DNA of 64,000 nucleotides from Aquibaculum sediminis (lineage in GTDB: Bacteria > Pseudomonadota > Alphaproteobacteria > Kiloniellales > DSM-21159), in assembly GCF_040712085.1 (NCBI RefSeq), contig NZ_JBFCVK010000003.1, positions 1 through 64,000 on the forward strand, written 5' to 3'. Below, one piece after another: positions 1 through 11,283 of this stretch; positions within the stretch are counted from its first letter, which is position 1; every line of letters begins with the position of its first letter. The notes beneath the pieces were generated by a model, which saw only the letters and a list, made by a program, of their open reading frames with translations, made no database searches and was not told the DNA's origin. The position numbers were made by a program, and so were the translations under genes.

Positions 1-518
1 CCCGCAAAACTCACCCACCGGGCACAAGCGACCCCACGACCGATCTCCCGGTCCTGCGGCACGCCCCATCCTAGCGATGATGCCCCCAACAAGCAATGCT
101 TCAAACATCGCCCCGGGAGCCCCCGGTCTCGCCGCCCCGCCAGAACCCCTCAAGGACCCCGTCGCTGCGGTGAGCCGGTTTCTAGGCCCATCAGACCAAC
201 CAGGCAAGACAAAAAATCGCCAAAGCGTCAAAAAAGTTTCGCAACGGGTTCGCCCGCCTCTCATCACCGCCTGCACGGGAAGGCGGTTTCTCAAGGGATT
301 CCGAGGCTTGCCGGCTGTTGACAGGGAATCGCTTGAACGGCATCTTTCCTGCAGTCATCGCACAGCGGCGCCCGCGTCGGCGCCAGTCGCGGTAATAGGG
401 ACAGCGGAATCCGGGCCACTCGGCCCCTTTCGAGGTACCTGGACGGCAGCGGCAACAGGGGCGCCTTGCCTGTCCGTACGGGATTCAGTGACGCAGCAAC
501 AGCAGGAGATCGGGGGGC
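1..518. other. Left-edge region without a recognisable gene
   Basis: No open frame here looks like a real protein; the long ones are low-complexity Arg/Pro/Ala frames antisense to the M23 gene. A stem-loop with a 7-bp stem (ACCGCCT/AGGCGGT, 266-287) is visible. It has only a weak T stretch after it, so it may be a terminator or a leader structure. The stretch probably carries the promoter and leader of the M23 peptidase gene, but I could not pick a convincing promoter. Confidence 0.4.
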
Positions 519-2036
519 ATGGCAGCGAACCCGGAAGGTAAGGGACCCACGCGCACATCCTGGCGCCTTCCTCTTTGCGCCGGCGCGGCGCTGGCGGCGG
601 TCGGATTGGGCAGTTTCCTTGCCGTGGCCGCAGGGCTGGGCGGCGGCATCAATCTCTCTCTGGCATCCAAAGCCGACAGCCGCGGATCGCTGGCGCAGGC
701 GGCGCCGAAGGAGCCCCCTGCCACTGCTAATGTCACTGCCGAGCTGGCCCCGGTCGATCTCGATGCCGCGCGTGACCCGCTCGCCGATCGTCTCTACCTC
801 ACGAATTTCGCCCCGGGCCTGCGCAGCGCTCCTGGTGCAAGCGGCCGCGATCTGCAGCGCCTGCACGAATCCCTCGTGCACGTGCGCCGCGGCGACACGC
901 TCATGGCCCTGCTGACCCGCGCCGGCGCGCAGCGGACCGACGCCCATGCCGCCATCGCGGCCCTGGCAGAGCAGTATGATCCGCGCAAGCTGCGGCCGGG
1001 CCAGGAAATCCAGCTCGCCTTCAGTGCCCAGGGTGAGGAGGCCGCGCTGGAGTGGCTGCGCCTCGTGCCCGACGCCACCTCGGAAGTGCATGTGCAGCGC
1101 GACAGCGCGGGCTATGTCGCGCTCGCGGTCGAACGCCCCCTGGCGGCCCAGGAGCGCTACGCCGAGGGGCGCATCGATACCAGCCTCTTCGCGGCGGCCG
1201 CCGCCAAGGGCGTGCCGCACGGGATCCTGGTCGACGCGATTCGCGCCATGAGCTACGACGTGGACTTCCAGCGCGACATCCAGCCCGGCGACGGCTTCGA
1301 GCTCTTCTATGACAGCCTCACCGACGAATCCGGCGCGACGGTGAAGAGCGGTGACCTGCACTATGTCGCCCTGGCGCTGGGCAATCGGGAGCGGGCCTAC
1401 TACCGCTTCGAGACCGAGGACGGCATCGTCGACTTTTTCGATGCCAACGGTCTCTCCGCGCGGCGCGGACTGCTGCGCACTCCGATCGACGGGGCGCGCA
1501 TCTCCTCCAACTTCGGCATGCGTCGGCACCCCATCAAGGGCTACACCCGCATGCACCAGGGCACCGACTTTGCCGCGCCCACCGGCACCCCGATCTACGC
1601 AGCGGGCGACGGGGTTGTCGAGCAGGCCGGGCGCAATGGCGGCTATGGCAACTACATCAAGGTCCGCCACGGCAACGGCTACAGCACCGCCTATGCCCAC
1701 CTGAGCCGCTTCGCCAAGGGCCTCAAGTCCGGCAGCCGGGTCACCCAGGGTGATGTCATCGGCTATGTGGGCAGCACCGGCGCCTCAACCGGCCCGCACC
1801 TGCACTACGAAGTGCATGTGAATGGCGAGCAGGTGAACCCGGCCTCGATCAAGCTGCCCACCGGCCGTCAGCTGGCCGGGGCCGAGATGGAACTCTTCGA
1901 CAAGCGGGTGCAGGAGATCAACCGCAAGCGCCTGCAGCAGCGCCAGATCCAGGTGGCGAGCATCGAACAGCGCCGCCAGCAGCTCCCGCAGGCGTGCGGC
2001 GAGGGGCCTGACGAAAGCACCGACGCCAGCTGCTGA
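519..2036 (+). CDS. M23 family peptidoglycan endopeptidase (MepM-like)
   Basis: Predicted zinc metallopeptidase that cuts peptidoglycan cross-links at the inner face of the envelope. The 505-residue protein has a short cytoplasmic N-terminus, one membrane segment at about residues 18-42, an OapA/LysM-like region around 118-165 (VRRGDTLMALL...LRPGQEIQL), and a C-terminal LytM/M23 domain. That domain has the zinc ligands in HQGTDFAAP (about residue 345) and HLHYEVH (about 428). A charged helical tail follows. The ATG is preceded by AGGAG. The gene converges on clpB with a shared hairpin between them. Family and fold are clear; the exact bond cleaved is not shown by the sequence. Confidence 0.9.
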   Translation: MAANPEGKGPTRTSWRLPLCAGAALAAVGLGSFLAVAAGLGGGINLSLASKADSRGSLAQAAPKEPPATANVTAELAPVDLDAARDPLADRLYLTNFAPGLRSAPGASGRDLQRLHESLVHVRRGDTLMALLTRAGAQRTDAHAAIAALAEQYDPRKLRPGQEIQLAFSAQGEEAALEWLRLVPDATSEVHVQRDSAGYVALAVERPLAAQERYAEGRIDTSLFAAAAAKGVPHGILVDAIRAMSYDVDFQRDIQPGDGFELFYDSLTDESGATVKSGDLHYVALALGNRERAYYRFETEDGIVDFFDANGLSARRGLLRTPIDGARISSNFGMRRHPIKGYTRMHQGTDFAAPTGTPIYAAGDGVVEQAGRNGGYGNYIKVRHGNGYSTAYAHLSRFAKGLKSGSRVTQGDVIGYVGSTGASTGPHLHYEVHVNGEQVNPASIKLPTGRQLAGAEMELFDKRVQEINRKRLQQRQIQVASIEQRRQQLPQACGEGPDESTDASC

Positions 2037-2095
2037 TCGGCAGAGCGGGCTCGGCCCTGGTCGGCTCCCAGCCTCACGACAGGCATAAACGCAAC

Positions 2096-2124
2096 AAACG
2101 GCGGCGCAGGGAGCGCCGCCGTTT
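2096..2124. terminator. Convergent hairpin between M23 gene and clpB
   Basis: Perfect 12-bp stem AAACGGCGGCGC/GCGCCGCCGTTT with a 5-nt loop. The A/T ends of the stem supply T residues on either strand, so it can serve both converging genes. Confidence 0.75.
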
Positions 2125-2145
2125 GCCGTAGGCTCTACCGGATGG

Positions 2146-4737
<2,592 letters not shown>

Positions 4738-4874
4738 GCTTCTCCTGCCCTCCTCGTCCGCGCCCAAAGTGGCGCACGGTCGACGATGCTGTTGTTGTCG
4801 GATGGACCGCACCCAAAAGACTAGCGGCATGCGGCCCGCAAGGCGTTGATCGAAATCACACACGCCTGGAGTGG

Positions 4875-4902
4875 ATATGGGCTGAGGCGCGCAAGACTCA
4901 AG
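4875..4902 (-). promoter_or_regulatory. Candidate RpoH (sigma-32) promoter of clpB
   Basis: On the minus strand CTTGAG is followed, 17 nt after the CTTG core, by CCCATAT. This resembles the CTTG...CCCATnT pattern of heat-shock promoters, and clpB is a classical member of that regulon. It would give a leader of about 130 nt. Motif reading only. Confidence 0.55.
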
Positions 4903-4934
4903 ATTGGGACCGCACCGGAACAGCAACCGCCGTG

Positions 4935-4969
4935 CAAAAAAAGAACCCCCGTGCCGATGCACGGGGGTT
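4935..4969 (-). terminator. Rho-independent terminator upstream of clpB
   Basis: Minus-strand stem AACCCCCGTGC/GCACGGGGGTT with an ATCG loop, followed by seven T residues (A-run at 4936-4942 on the plus strand). There is no T-run on the plus strand, so it faces clpB's direction and lies upstream of the clpB promoter. No protein gene upstream would need it. Confidence 0.8.
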
Positions 4970-5098
4970 GAAGGTCAGGAGAGATCGATGCCTGGGTTAA
5001 ACGGTGCCGGAGCGACGAGGGATCACTCTCCGGCGATGGCCGCCACCCCCAAACAACAGCGGCACCCTAAGGGCTGCCTTTGCAGGGCGCAACTGCAA
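4935..5098 (-). ncRNA. Candidate structured small RNA upstream of clpB
   Basis: The minus strand just before the orphan terminator holds a chain of stem-loops: TTGCAG/CTGCAA (5080-5098), GGCA-CCC/GGG-TGCC (5061-5078), GGCG/CGCC (5032-5044), and GCCGGAG/CTCCGGC (5006-5034, an alternative to the previous one). They run straight into the terminator at 4935-4969. No coding frame with a ribosome site is visible. I do not recognise 6S, 4.5S, tmRNA or a known riboswitch. The 5' end is a guess; the transcript could begin anywhere up to about 5250. Confidence 0.4.
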
Positions 5099-5285
5099 TT
5101 CACTCGCATGTGCAGACTTTTTGCGGACATTCTTACGGCGGCGACGCCCTACTTGCTGTCACAGACCCGCGGGCCGGCCTTGACCGGGTGCCTTTACAAG
5201 GGGTCTTGGTCCGGAGGGCTCACCCGGGCGTTGACCCGGCCGGGGCGCTCGGCTTGACTGGCCTGAAAGGGAGACAGGGGCAACC

Positions 5286-6041
5286 ATGATCCTGCAGGGA
5301 CTCTACCGCTATCCCGTCAAGGGCCTGAACGGCGAAGCGCTGGACCGGATTGCCTTGACCAGCCATGCGAGACTGCCAGGCGATCGCCGCTTTGCGCTGG
5401 CCCACGGCTCGGCTCCCTGGGAGGCCAGCGTGCCACGCTGGCTGCCGCCCAAACACTTCTACAGCCTGCGCAGCGAACCCCGGCTGGCCAGCCTCAGTGC
5501 CGGCTTCGATCCGGACAGCGGCGTGCTGACCCTGGAGCGGCGCGGACGGCAGCTCGCCCGCGCCGTCATCACCGAGCCGCTCGGCCGCGCCATGATCGGT
5601 CAGTTCTTCGCCGACTACCTGGGTCGGGACGGGCGTGGCGTGCCGAAGCTGGTGGAAGCCGAAGCCGGGGAGGGCATGACCGATGTGCCCCAGCCCTGGA
5701 TTTCCCTGCTCAACCTGGCCAGCGTCGAGGACCTGGCGCGGGTGGCGCGCCGGCCGGTCGACCCGCGCCGCTTCCGCGCCAATCTCTGGATCGAGGGCGC
5801 CGCCGCCTGGGAGGAGTTCAGCTGGGTGGGACGCAACCTGCGCATCGGCACGGCAAAGCTTCGTGTCATGGAACCCATCGAGCGCTGTGCTGCCACCAAC
5901 GTTGATCCGGACAGCGCGACAGTCGACATGAACCTGCCGCTGCTGCTGCGCCGGGGCTACCAGCACCTCAACATGGGCGTCTACTGCGAGGTGGTCTCCG
6001 ACGGGGAGGTGGCGCCGGGCGACACGCTGCTGCTGGATTGA
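5286..6041 (+). CDS. MOSC domain protein (YcbX/YiiM-like)
   Basis: Probable molybdenum-cofactor-binding oxidoreductase component. The N-terminus (LYRYPVKGLNGEALD, LPGDRRFAL) is the MOSC N-terminal beta-barrel signature, and the C-terminal half holds the MOSC core with RFRANLWIEG, KLRVMEPIERCAATNVDP and a Cys at the usual sulfur-carrying place. At 251 residues it is a complete stand-alone MOSC protein without the C-terminal ferredoxin domain of E. coli YcbX. A GGGAG-containing leader precedes the ATG. Its last 61 bp overlap the tail of the converging gene. Such proteins can reduce N-hydroxylated compounds, but the substrate here is unknown. Confidence 0.85.
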   Translation: MILQGLYRYPVKGLNGEALDRIALTSHARLPGDRRFALAHGSAPWEASVPRWLPPKHFYSLRSEPRLASLSAGFDPDSGVLTLERRGRQLARAVITEPLGRAMIGQFFADYLGRDGRGVPKLVEAEAGEGMTDVPQPWISLLNLASVEDLARVARRPVDPRRFRANLWIEGAAAWEEFSWVGRNLRIGTAKLRVMEPIERCAATNVDPDSATVDMNLPLLLRRGYQHLNMGVYCEVVSDGEVAPGDTLLLD

Positions 6042-6826
6042 ACCAGTTTCTCGCGCCGCTCCCGGATTGCCGTGCGCGCCTCTTGCAGCGACCGGTTGGG
6101 GCGCACGTCGTCGCCGGAAATCAGGGTCACGGCCATAGGGCGACGCTCGAGGTCAAAGTTCAGGCCGTCGCCGCTGAGTTCCTCGAAGGAGCCCGTGGCC
6201 TGTAGCAGAACCCGTTCCAGGTCGCCCCCGAAATCAACCATCCAGAAGTGCGGGCCCAAACGCGTGTAGCCGAGGTCGACGTGACCGGCGTGGGCGAGCA
6301 GGGCGCCGTAGAACGCGAATAGACTGTCGCGGGACTGGAAGAAGCTTTCCGGCTCCGCCGTTACCAGCCAGCTATCCACCAAGTTCCCGTGTGGCAGCCG
6401 CTCTGGTGGATCGGCGGGTTCGGGCACGTCGCAGGCCAGCAAAACGGCCTCCTGCTCATAGAGCCAGGCCAAGTCCGCTGCCAGGTCCCGTGCCCTGCGC
6501 CAGCCGACTTCGCTGTCTGCTGCGCTCAGTTGCAGATGAATGCTGGGACTGCTGGACCAGCGCCAGCCACCCCAGGTGACCCTGGGTGCCGACAGCGTGA
6601 AATCATCCCCTGGCAGTGCGGTGCCCAGCAGATCCGGCAGGGAGTCCGCCTCCGCCCGCGTGACGGCCTGGTAGCGGTCGAGATCGGCCGGCGGCGGAAC
6701 TGTCGCCGCGGAGAAGACCTCGTAGGCCAGATCACAACGCAAAGCGGCCTGGACCACTCCGGTCCAGGCCGCTGTTATTGCCGTCAGTGATGCTGCCAGG
6801 CAGGCAATGAAGATCGCTTGCCGCAC
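5981..6826 (-). CDS. Secreted protein of unknown function
   Basis: I do not recognise the family. The 281-residue product starts at a GTG and begins with a clear signal peptide (MRQAIFIACLAASLTAITAA, cleavage near VQA). The mature part is rich in Asp, Arg and Trp and has two Cys (ALRCDLAYE, LLACDVPEP) that could form a disulfide. The C-terminus has a charged helix and a Ser-rich end (VQSSSSVSPGAT). Its 3' end overlaps the MOSC gene tail-to-tail by 61 bp, so one of the two stop regions is under double coding constraint. It follows DUF4167 on the same strand after 50 bp and may be co-transcribed with it. Confidence 0.6.
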   Translation of the reverse strand: MRQAIFIACLAASLTAITAAWTGVVQAALRCDLAYEVFSAATVPPPADLDRYQAVTRAEADSLPDLLGTALPGDDFTLSAPRVTWGGWRWSSSPSIHLQLSAADSEVGWRRARDLAADLAWLYEQEAVLLACDVPEPADPPERLPHGNLVDSWLVTAEPESFFQSRDSLFAFYGALLAHAGHVDLGYTRLGPHFWMVDFGGDLERVLLQATGSFEELSGDGLNFDLERRPMAVTLISGDDVRPNRSLQEARTAIRERREKLVQSSSSVSPGATSPSETTSQ

Positions 6827-6876
6827 AGCAGGTACCTAGAGAACCCGTCGTCTGCGCGACGCGGGAGCCGAAAGGC

Positions 6877-7824
6877 TCACGCCTCAACCTTCACCGTGTC
6901 GCCGCTGGCGCGGGTGGTGCGCCGACGCCGTGGCTTGGCCACCTTGGGTTCGCTCGCCTCGGCCTCACCGCTACCGGTTTCGACCGACTCGCTGGCAGAT
7001 CCGGTGGCAGTTTCCGGGGCAGATCCGGCGTCAGACTCACCAGCAGACCCATTGCCGCTGCGCGTGGTCTGGCCGAGCATTTTCAGCAGGCCGGCATCCT
7101 CTTCACCGGCTGGGGCCTCCTCGACCTTGGCCTTGCTGGAGCGCCGGGTGGTGGTCCGGCTGGTCGTCGAGGTGCTGGTGCGCCGGGTGCGGCGCGGTGC
7201 CGGCTTCTCGGCTTCGGTTTCCGCAGCAGCATCTTCGGCTTGCGCCACCGGCTCACTGGAGCCAGTGGGCTCAGCCGCCTGCGATGCCTGCTCGATGTCG
7301 CGGTCGCGGACACGCTCCGGCTCGTCGGACTGCTCCGAGTCGCTGCGCGAGTCCTGGCCACCGCTCTCGCCATTACGGTTCTCGGCAAAGCGAGGATCGC
7401 CCTGGCGCGCCTGCTGACGGCGGTCCTCGAAACGCGAACCGTTGCGCTCACCGCGGTTGTGGCGCCCGCGCGGCCCTGCCTCCGCGGCCTCGCCGTTCTC
7501 ATCCTGGCCGTTATCGGTCTCGGACTCGCCACGATCCTCCGCCCGCTGCTCACGCGACTGCTGCGGTCGATTATTGGGATCGGTGCTGTCGTTGATGATC
7601 CGATAATAGTGCTCAGCATGCTGCTGGAATGATTCCGCAAGCACTCGGTCCCCGGCGGTCTGAGCATCGCGCGCCAGCTGCGTGTACTTTTCATAAACCT
7701 GCGCTGCGTTGCCGCGCACGCGTCCCTCTGGCCCATTACTTTCGAAGTTCTGGGTGCGAGTCGGCACGTTCGGGCGTCGTCCGGGGCGACCGCGGCCCCG
7801 CCGTGGATTGTTGCCTTGCCTCAT
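6877..7824 (-). CDS. DUF4167 domain protein, RNA-binding-like
   Basis: Alphaproteobacterial marker protein of unknown role. The conserved DUF4167 block is at the N-terminus: a basic Arg/Gly-rich start (MRQGNNPRRGRGRPGRR) followed by the helical motif NAAQVYEKYTQLARDA...FQQHAEHYYRI (about 37-75). The remaining 240 residues are disordered, with Glu/Asp/Arg/Gln repeats and an Arg/Thr/Ser-rich basic patch (RRTRRTSTSTTSRTTTRRSS) before the end. The charged, low-complexity make-up suggests nucleic-acid association, which is inference. It lies between prmC and clpB as in many alphaproteobacteria. Confidence 0.9.
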   Translation of the reverse strand: MRQGNNPRRGRGRPGRRPNVPTRTQNFESNGPEGRVRGNAAQVYEKYTQLARDAQTAGDRVLAESFQQHAEHYYRIINDSTDPNNRPQQSREQRAEDRGESETDNGQDENGEAAEAGPRGRHNRGERNGSRFEDRRQQARQGDPRFAENRNGESGGQDSRSDSEQSDEPERVRDRDIEQASQAAEPTGSSEPVAQAEDAAAETEAEKPAPRRTRRTSTSTTSRTTTRRSSKAKVEEAPAGEEDAGLLKMLGQTTRSGNGSAGESDAGSAPETATGSASESVETGSGEAEASEPKVAKPRRRRTTRASGDTVKVEA

Positions 7825-8055
7825 CTCAGTCCGTTATGGCGTCACGAGTGGGATCAAAAATAGTCAATGGGAGCACTCGTCAGCCATCGCAACGGCGATC
7901 GCTGCACGAAATCATCAACGTCCATCTGGAAGTCGGAGCGACTGAGGGCGAAAAGCCCTTGGCGCTCAAATGCACCCCATCTACGCCAGCCGAGCCAGCG
8001 TCATAAAGGAAACCTAGCGACCCGCACCCCGCTTTCCAACTGTTTTTTATACATT

Positions 8056-8907
8056 TCACCCTCTGCGCCGGATCAAAAGTGCCCGCTCACGCCCGGCCAG
8101 GTCCAAAAGGACCTGCCATTGCCACCTTCGGGGCTGCTCCAGCAGCGCCGCAATGGCCGCAGCCTGTCCCGGTCCATGCTCGAAGATCGCCATCCCCGAA
8201 GCCGTGAGCAGCCGGTCAAGTTGCGGAATCAGGATGCGATAGGGCTCGAGGCCGTCCTCACCGCCATCCAGCGCCCCGCGCGGCTCCCAGCCGGCCACCT
8301 CCGGCTCCAGGGCATCGATCTCACCCGCGGGGATGTAGGGTGGATTGCAGAGCAACAGGTCGAAGCGTTGCTGGAGGCCCTCGCACCAGTTGCCAAGCTG
8401 GAAGTCAGCGCGCTCGGCCAGGCCGAGGTTCCTTGCATTGCGAATTGCCGTGTCCACAGCCGCTTGGCAGCAGTCCACGCCCAGTCCGCGCGCCTGCGGC
8501 AACTCGGACAGCAGAGCAAGCAGCAGACAGCCACTGCCGCTGCCCAGGTCGAGCAGCTGCAGGGGCGCCTGCCGGTCATTCACGCGCTCCAGGAGCGCCG
8601 AGACCAGCAGTTCGCTGTCCGGGCGCGGATCGAGGGTTTCGGGCGCCAGCAGGAAGGGCAGCGACCAGAACTCCCGAACCCCAAGAATGCGGGCCACCGG
8701 CTCACGGGCGACCCGGCGCCGGATGCGTTCGCGAAACGCCGCTTCGCTCGCCGTGTCCAGACTGCGTTCGGGCCAGGCGATGACCGTGGAGACGTCGCAG
8801 TCCAGCAGCGCGGCCAGCAGCAGGCGGGCGTCGCGGCGCGCATCCGGCACCCCGGCGGCTTCCAGTTCCTGCTGCGCCGAGGCCAGCGCGGTGCCGATGC
8901 TGGTCAC
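8056..8907 (-). CDS. prmC: Release factor glutamine methyltransferase PrmC
   Basis: Methylates the Gln of the GGQ motif in release factors RF1/RF2 using S-adenosylmethionine. The 283-residue protein has the N-terminal helical domain, the SAM-binding motif LLDLGSGSGC (118-127) and the catalytic NPPY motif (188-191) that cradles the target Gln. The GTG start overlaps the prfA stop codon by 4 bp (GTGA), so enzyme and substrate are translationally coupled. It is the last gene of the hemA-prfA-prmC run. Confidence 0.97.
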   Translation of the reverse strand: MTSIGTALASAQQELEAAGVPDARRDARLLLAALLDCDVSTVIAWPERSLDTASEAAFRERIRRRVAREPVARILGVREFWSLPFLLAPETLDPRPDSELLVSALLERVNDRQAPLQLLDLGSGSGCLLLALLSELPQARGLGVDCCQAAVDTAIRNARNLGLAERADFQLGNWCEGLQQRFDLLLCNPPYIPAGEIDALEPEVAGWEPRGALDGGEDGLEPYRILIPQLDRLLTASGMAIFEHGPGQAAAIAALLEQPRRWQWQVLLDLAGRERALLIRRRG

Positions 8908-9980
8908 TGCATGCTCGCCAGGCGCGCGGCCTGATCCTCGGTGATGAGCGCGTCGATCACCTCGTCCAGGGCCTCGCCGGCCAGGATCTTGTCGATCTTG
9001 TGCAGGGTCAGGTTGATGCGATGGTCGGTGACGCGGCCCTGGGGGAAGTTGTAGGTGCGGATGCGCTCCGAGCGATCGCCGGAGCCAACCTGCTGGCGCC
9101 GGGTGGCGGCCAGGTCGTCGGCCTGCTGGCGGCGCTTTTCGTCATAGAGACGTGCGCGCAGGATCTTCATGGCCTTCAGCTTGTTCTTGTGCTGGGATTT
9201 CTCGTCCTGGCACTGCACCACCACACCGCTGGGCAGATGGGTGATGCGGATGGCGGAGTCAGTGGTGTTGACGTGCTGACCGCCGGCGCCCTGGGAGCGG
9301 AAGGTGTCGATGCGCAGATCCTTGTCCTCGATCTCCACATCCACGTCCTCGGCCTCGGGCAGCACGGCAACGGTCGCGGCCGAGGTGTGGATGCGCCCGC
9401 CGGATTCGGTCACCGGCACGCGCTGCACCCGATGCACGCCGGACTCGAACTTCAGGCGACTGAAGACGTCCCGGCCGGTGATGGCCGCGCTGGCTTCCTT
9501 GACCCCGCCGATCTCAGTCTCGGTATAGTCCAGCAGCTCGAAGCGCCAGCCGCGCAGCTGGGCATAGCGCTGGTACATGCGAAAGAGCTCACCGGCAAAA
9601 AGCGCCGCCTCCTCGCCGCCGGTGCCGGCGCGCACTTCGAGGATCGCATTGCGCGCGTCGGCCTCATCCTTGGGCAGCAGGAGCAGCATGACCTCCTGCT
9701 CCAACGCCGGCAGGGCATCGCGCAAGCTGTAATACTCCTCCTCCGCCAGCGCCCGCATCTCCGACTCCGCCTCCGGGTCCTGGCGCATTGCGTCCAACTC
9801 GGCGACTTCACGCCGTTTCGCCTGCAGCGCCTCGACATGCTCCACCAGCGGCTGCAGCTCGTGGTGTTCGCGCAGCATGTCGGTATAGGCCGTGGAGCCC
9901 GGCTCCGGATGGTCGTTCAAGAGGGCCGAGAGCTCGCGCCAGCGCGCGACCACCTGCTCCAGACTCTGGTCCAGCTTCAC
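8904..9980 (-). CDS. prfA: Peptide chain release factor 1
   Basis: Recognises UAA and UAG stop codons and triggers peptidyl-tRNA hydrolysis on the ribosome. The 358-residue length is normal. The codon-reading tripeptide is PVT (189-191) in RVPVTESGGR, a PxT motif typical of RF1 rather than the SPF of RF2. The GGQ motif is at 233-235 in GAGGQHVNTT. The GTG start overlaps the hemA stop by 4 bp, and prmC follows with another 4-bp overlap. Confidence 0.98.
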   Translation of the reverse strand: MKLDQSLEQVVARWRELSALLNDHPEPGSTAYTDMLREHHELQPLVEHVEALQAKRREVAELDAMRQDPEAESEMRALAEEEYYSLRDALPALEQEVMLLLLPKDEADARNAILEVRAGTGGEEAALFAGELFRMYQRYAQLRGWRFELLDYTETEIGGVKEASAAITGRDVFSRLKFESGVHRVQRVPVTESGGRIHTSAATVAVLPEAEDVDVEIEDKDLRIDTFRSQGAGGQHVNTTDSAIRITHLPSGVVVQCQDEKSQHKNKLKAMKILRARLYDEKRRQQADDLAATRRQQVGSGDRSERIRTYNFPQGRVTDHRINLTLHKIDKILAGEALDEVIDALITEDQAARLASMQ

Positions 9981-11269
9981 CTTTTTTTCTCTCCTTCTCC
10001 GCCGCCGCGCGGTCCCTCGCCGTCAAGCCGGAACAGCCGGCGCAGCAGACGCTCGAATAGGGGGCGGTTGCCCGGATCCTCGCTTGCCGCCTCACGCAAA
10101 GCCTCCGAGGGTTCATGTAGGAGGCGGGCCAGCAGCAGGCGGGTGGCCGCCTCGGCGTCATCCCCCTTCTCGGCCAGCACCTCCTGGCGAATGCGTTCGG
10201 CATGGGCACGCAGGTCTGAAAGCAGCGGCGCCGTCTCTCGCCCCCGGCTGATCCGGCGGAAACTGTCGAGCTCCTCGCCGAGAATGCGCCAGGCCCGCAT
10301 CGAGGCCCCTTCCCGGCTGCGTCGCCCTGCAGCCGCCACCCGCTCCAGATCATCGAGGCTGTAGACAAAGGCCCCATCCAGGCTCTCGACCGCCGGCTCG
10401 ATGTCGCCGGGCACGGCCGCATCGATCAGGAAGATCGGGCGTCGGCGCCGACGACGCAAGGCCTGCTCCACCCGGGCAGCCGGCAGCAGCAGGCGGCCGC
10501 TGCCCAGTGCAGAAACCACCACATCGGCCTGCGCCAGCGCCTCCTCCTGCTCCTCCCAGGCTCGCAGATGCGCGCGCAGGCGCCGGGCCACAGCCTCCGC
10601 GCGCCGCTCGGAACGATGGCTGACAGCCAGTTCGCCGACGCCGGCCGCGCGGAACTCACCCGCAAGCAATTCGCCCATCTCACCCAGGCCGAGCAGCAGC
10701 AAACTGCTGCGCCCGAGATCGCCATGCAGGTCGCGCGCAACACGCAGCGCCGAAGCCGCCAGGGTGACGGGCTGCTGCGCCAGGCTGGTTTCATTGCGCA
10801 CCCGCTTGGCGGCTTTGTAGGCCGCTTCCAGCCGGCGACCGAGGAAGGGACCGGTCAGGCCCAAGGCGGCCGCCAGTCGATGCGCCTCCTTGACCTGACC
10901 CAGCACCTGCGGCTCGCCGATTACCTGGCTGTCCAGGGAGGCTGCCACGGCGAAAAGATGACGCAGAGCGTCGTCGTCGCTGAGCGCGTAGCTTTGGCCC
11001 ACCAGATCGTCGTGCGAAACGCCGGCCCACTGCGCCAGCAGCCGGCGCAACCGAAGCGCGGCTTCCGTACTGTCCTCGACGGCGGCGAGCACCTCGACCC
11101 GGTCACAGGTGGAGAGCAGGAGCGCCTCGTCCAGGCCACTGTCGCGCAGCTCGGACAGGCGTTCGGGCACACGCTCTTCCTCGATGAAGAGCGCTTCACG
11201 CAGCTCCATGCCGGCGCTGCGGTGATTGACACCGACGACCAGAAAGCTGCGCTCCTGCGGCACCGCCAT
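9977..11269 (-). CDS. hemA: Glutamyl-tRNA reductase (C5 haem pathway)
   Basis: Reduces glutamyl-tRNA to glutamate-1-semialdehyde with NADPH, the first committed step of tetrapyrrole synthesis by the C5 route. The 430-residue protein shows VVGVNHRSAG at the N-terminus, the catalytic Cys55 in LSTCDRVEV, the conserved SQVIGEPQVLGQVKEA block (114-129), the NADPH-binding GLGEMGEL (194-201) and the helical dimerisation tail. It sits between hisS and prfA, 14 bp from hisS and overlapping prfA. Most alphaproteobacteria use 5-aminolevulinate synthase instead, while hemA-prfA-prmC is the familiar gammaproteobacterial order. Confidence 0.96.
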   Translation of the reverse strand: MAVPQERSFLVVGVNHRSAGMELREALFIEEERVPERLSELRDSGLDEALLLSTCDRVEVLAAVEDSTEAALRLRRLLAQWAGVSHDDLVGQSYALSDDDALRHLFAVAASLDSQVIGEPQVLGQVKEAHRLAAALGLTGPFLGRRLEAAYKAAKRVRNETSLAQQPVTLAASALRVARDLHGDLGRSSLLLLGLGEMGELLAGEFRAAGVGELAVSHRSERRAEAVARRLRAHLRAWEEQEEALAQADVVVSALGSGRLLLPAARVEQALRRRRRRPIFLIDAAVPGDIEPAVESLDGAFVYSLDDLERVAAAGRRSREGASMRAWRILGEELDSFRRISRGRETAPLLSDLRAHAERIRQEVLAEKGDDAEAATRLLLARLLHEPSEALREAASEDPGNRPLFERLLRRLFRLDGEGPRGGGEGEKKR

Positions 11270-11283
11270 GGCGGGCCCGCTGC

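Noticed and set aside
4981..5285. 5S rRNA or 4.5S RNA match in the region upstream of clpB
   Set aside because: A short GGCGGCCAT string resembles 5S rRNA, but the rest of the molecule is missing and the SRP core sequence is absent.
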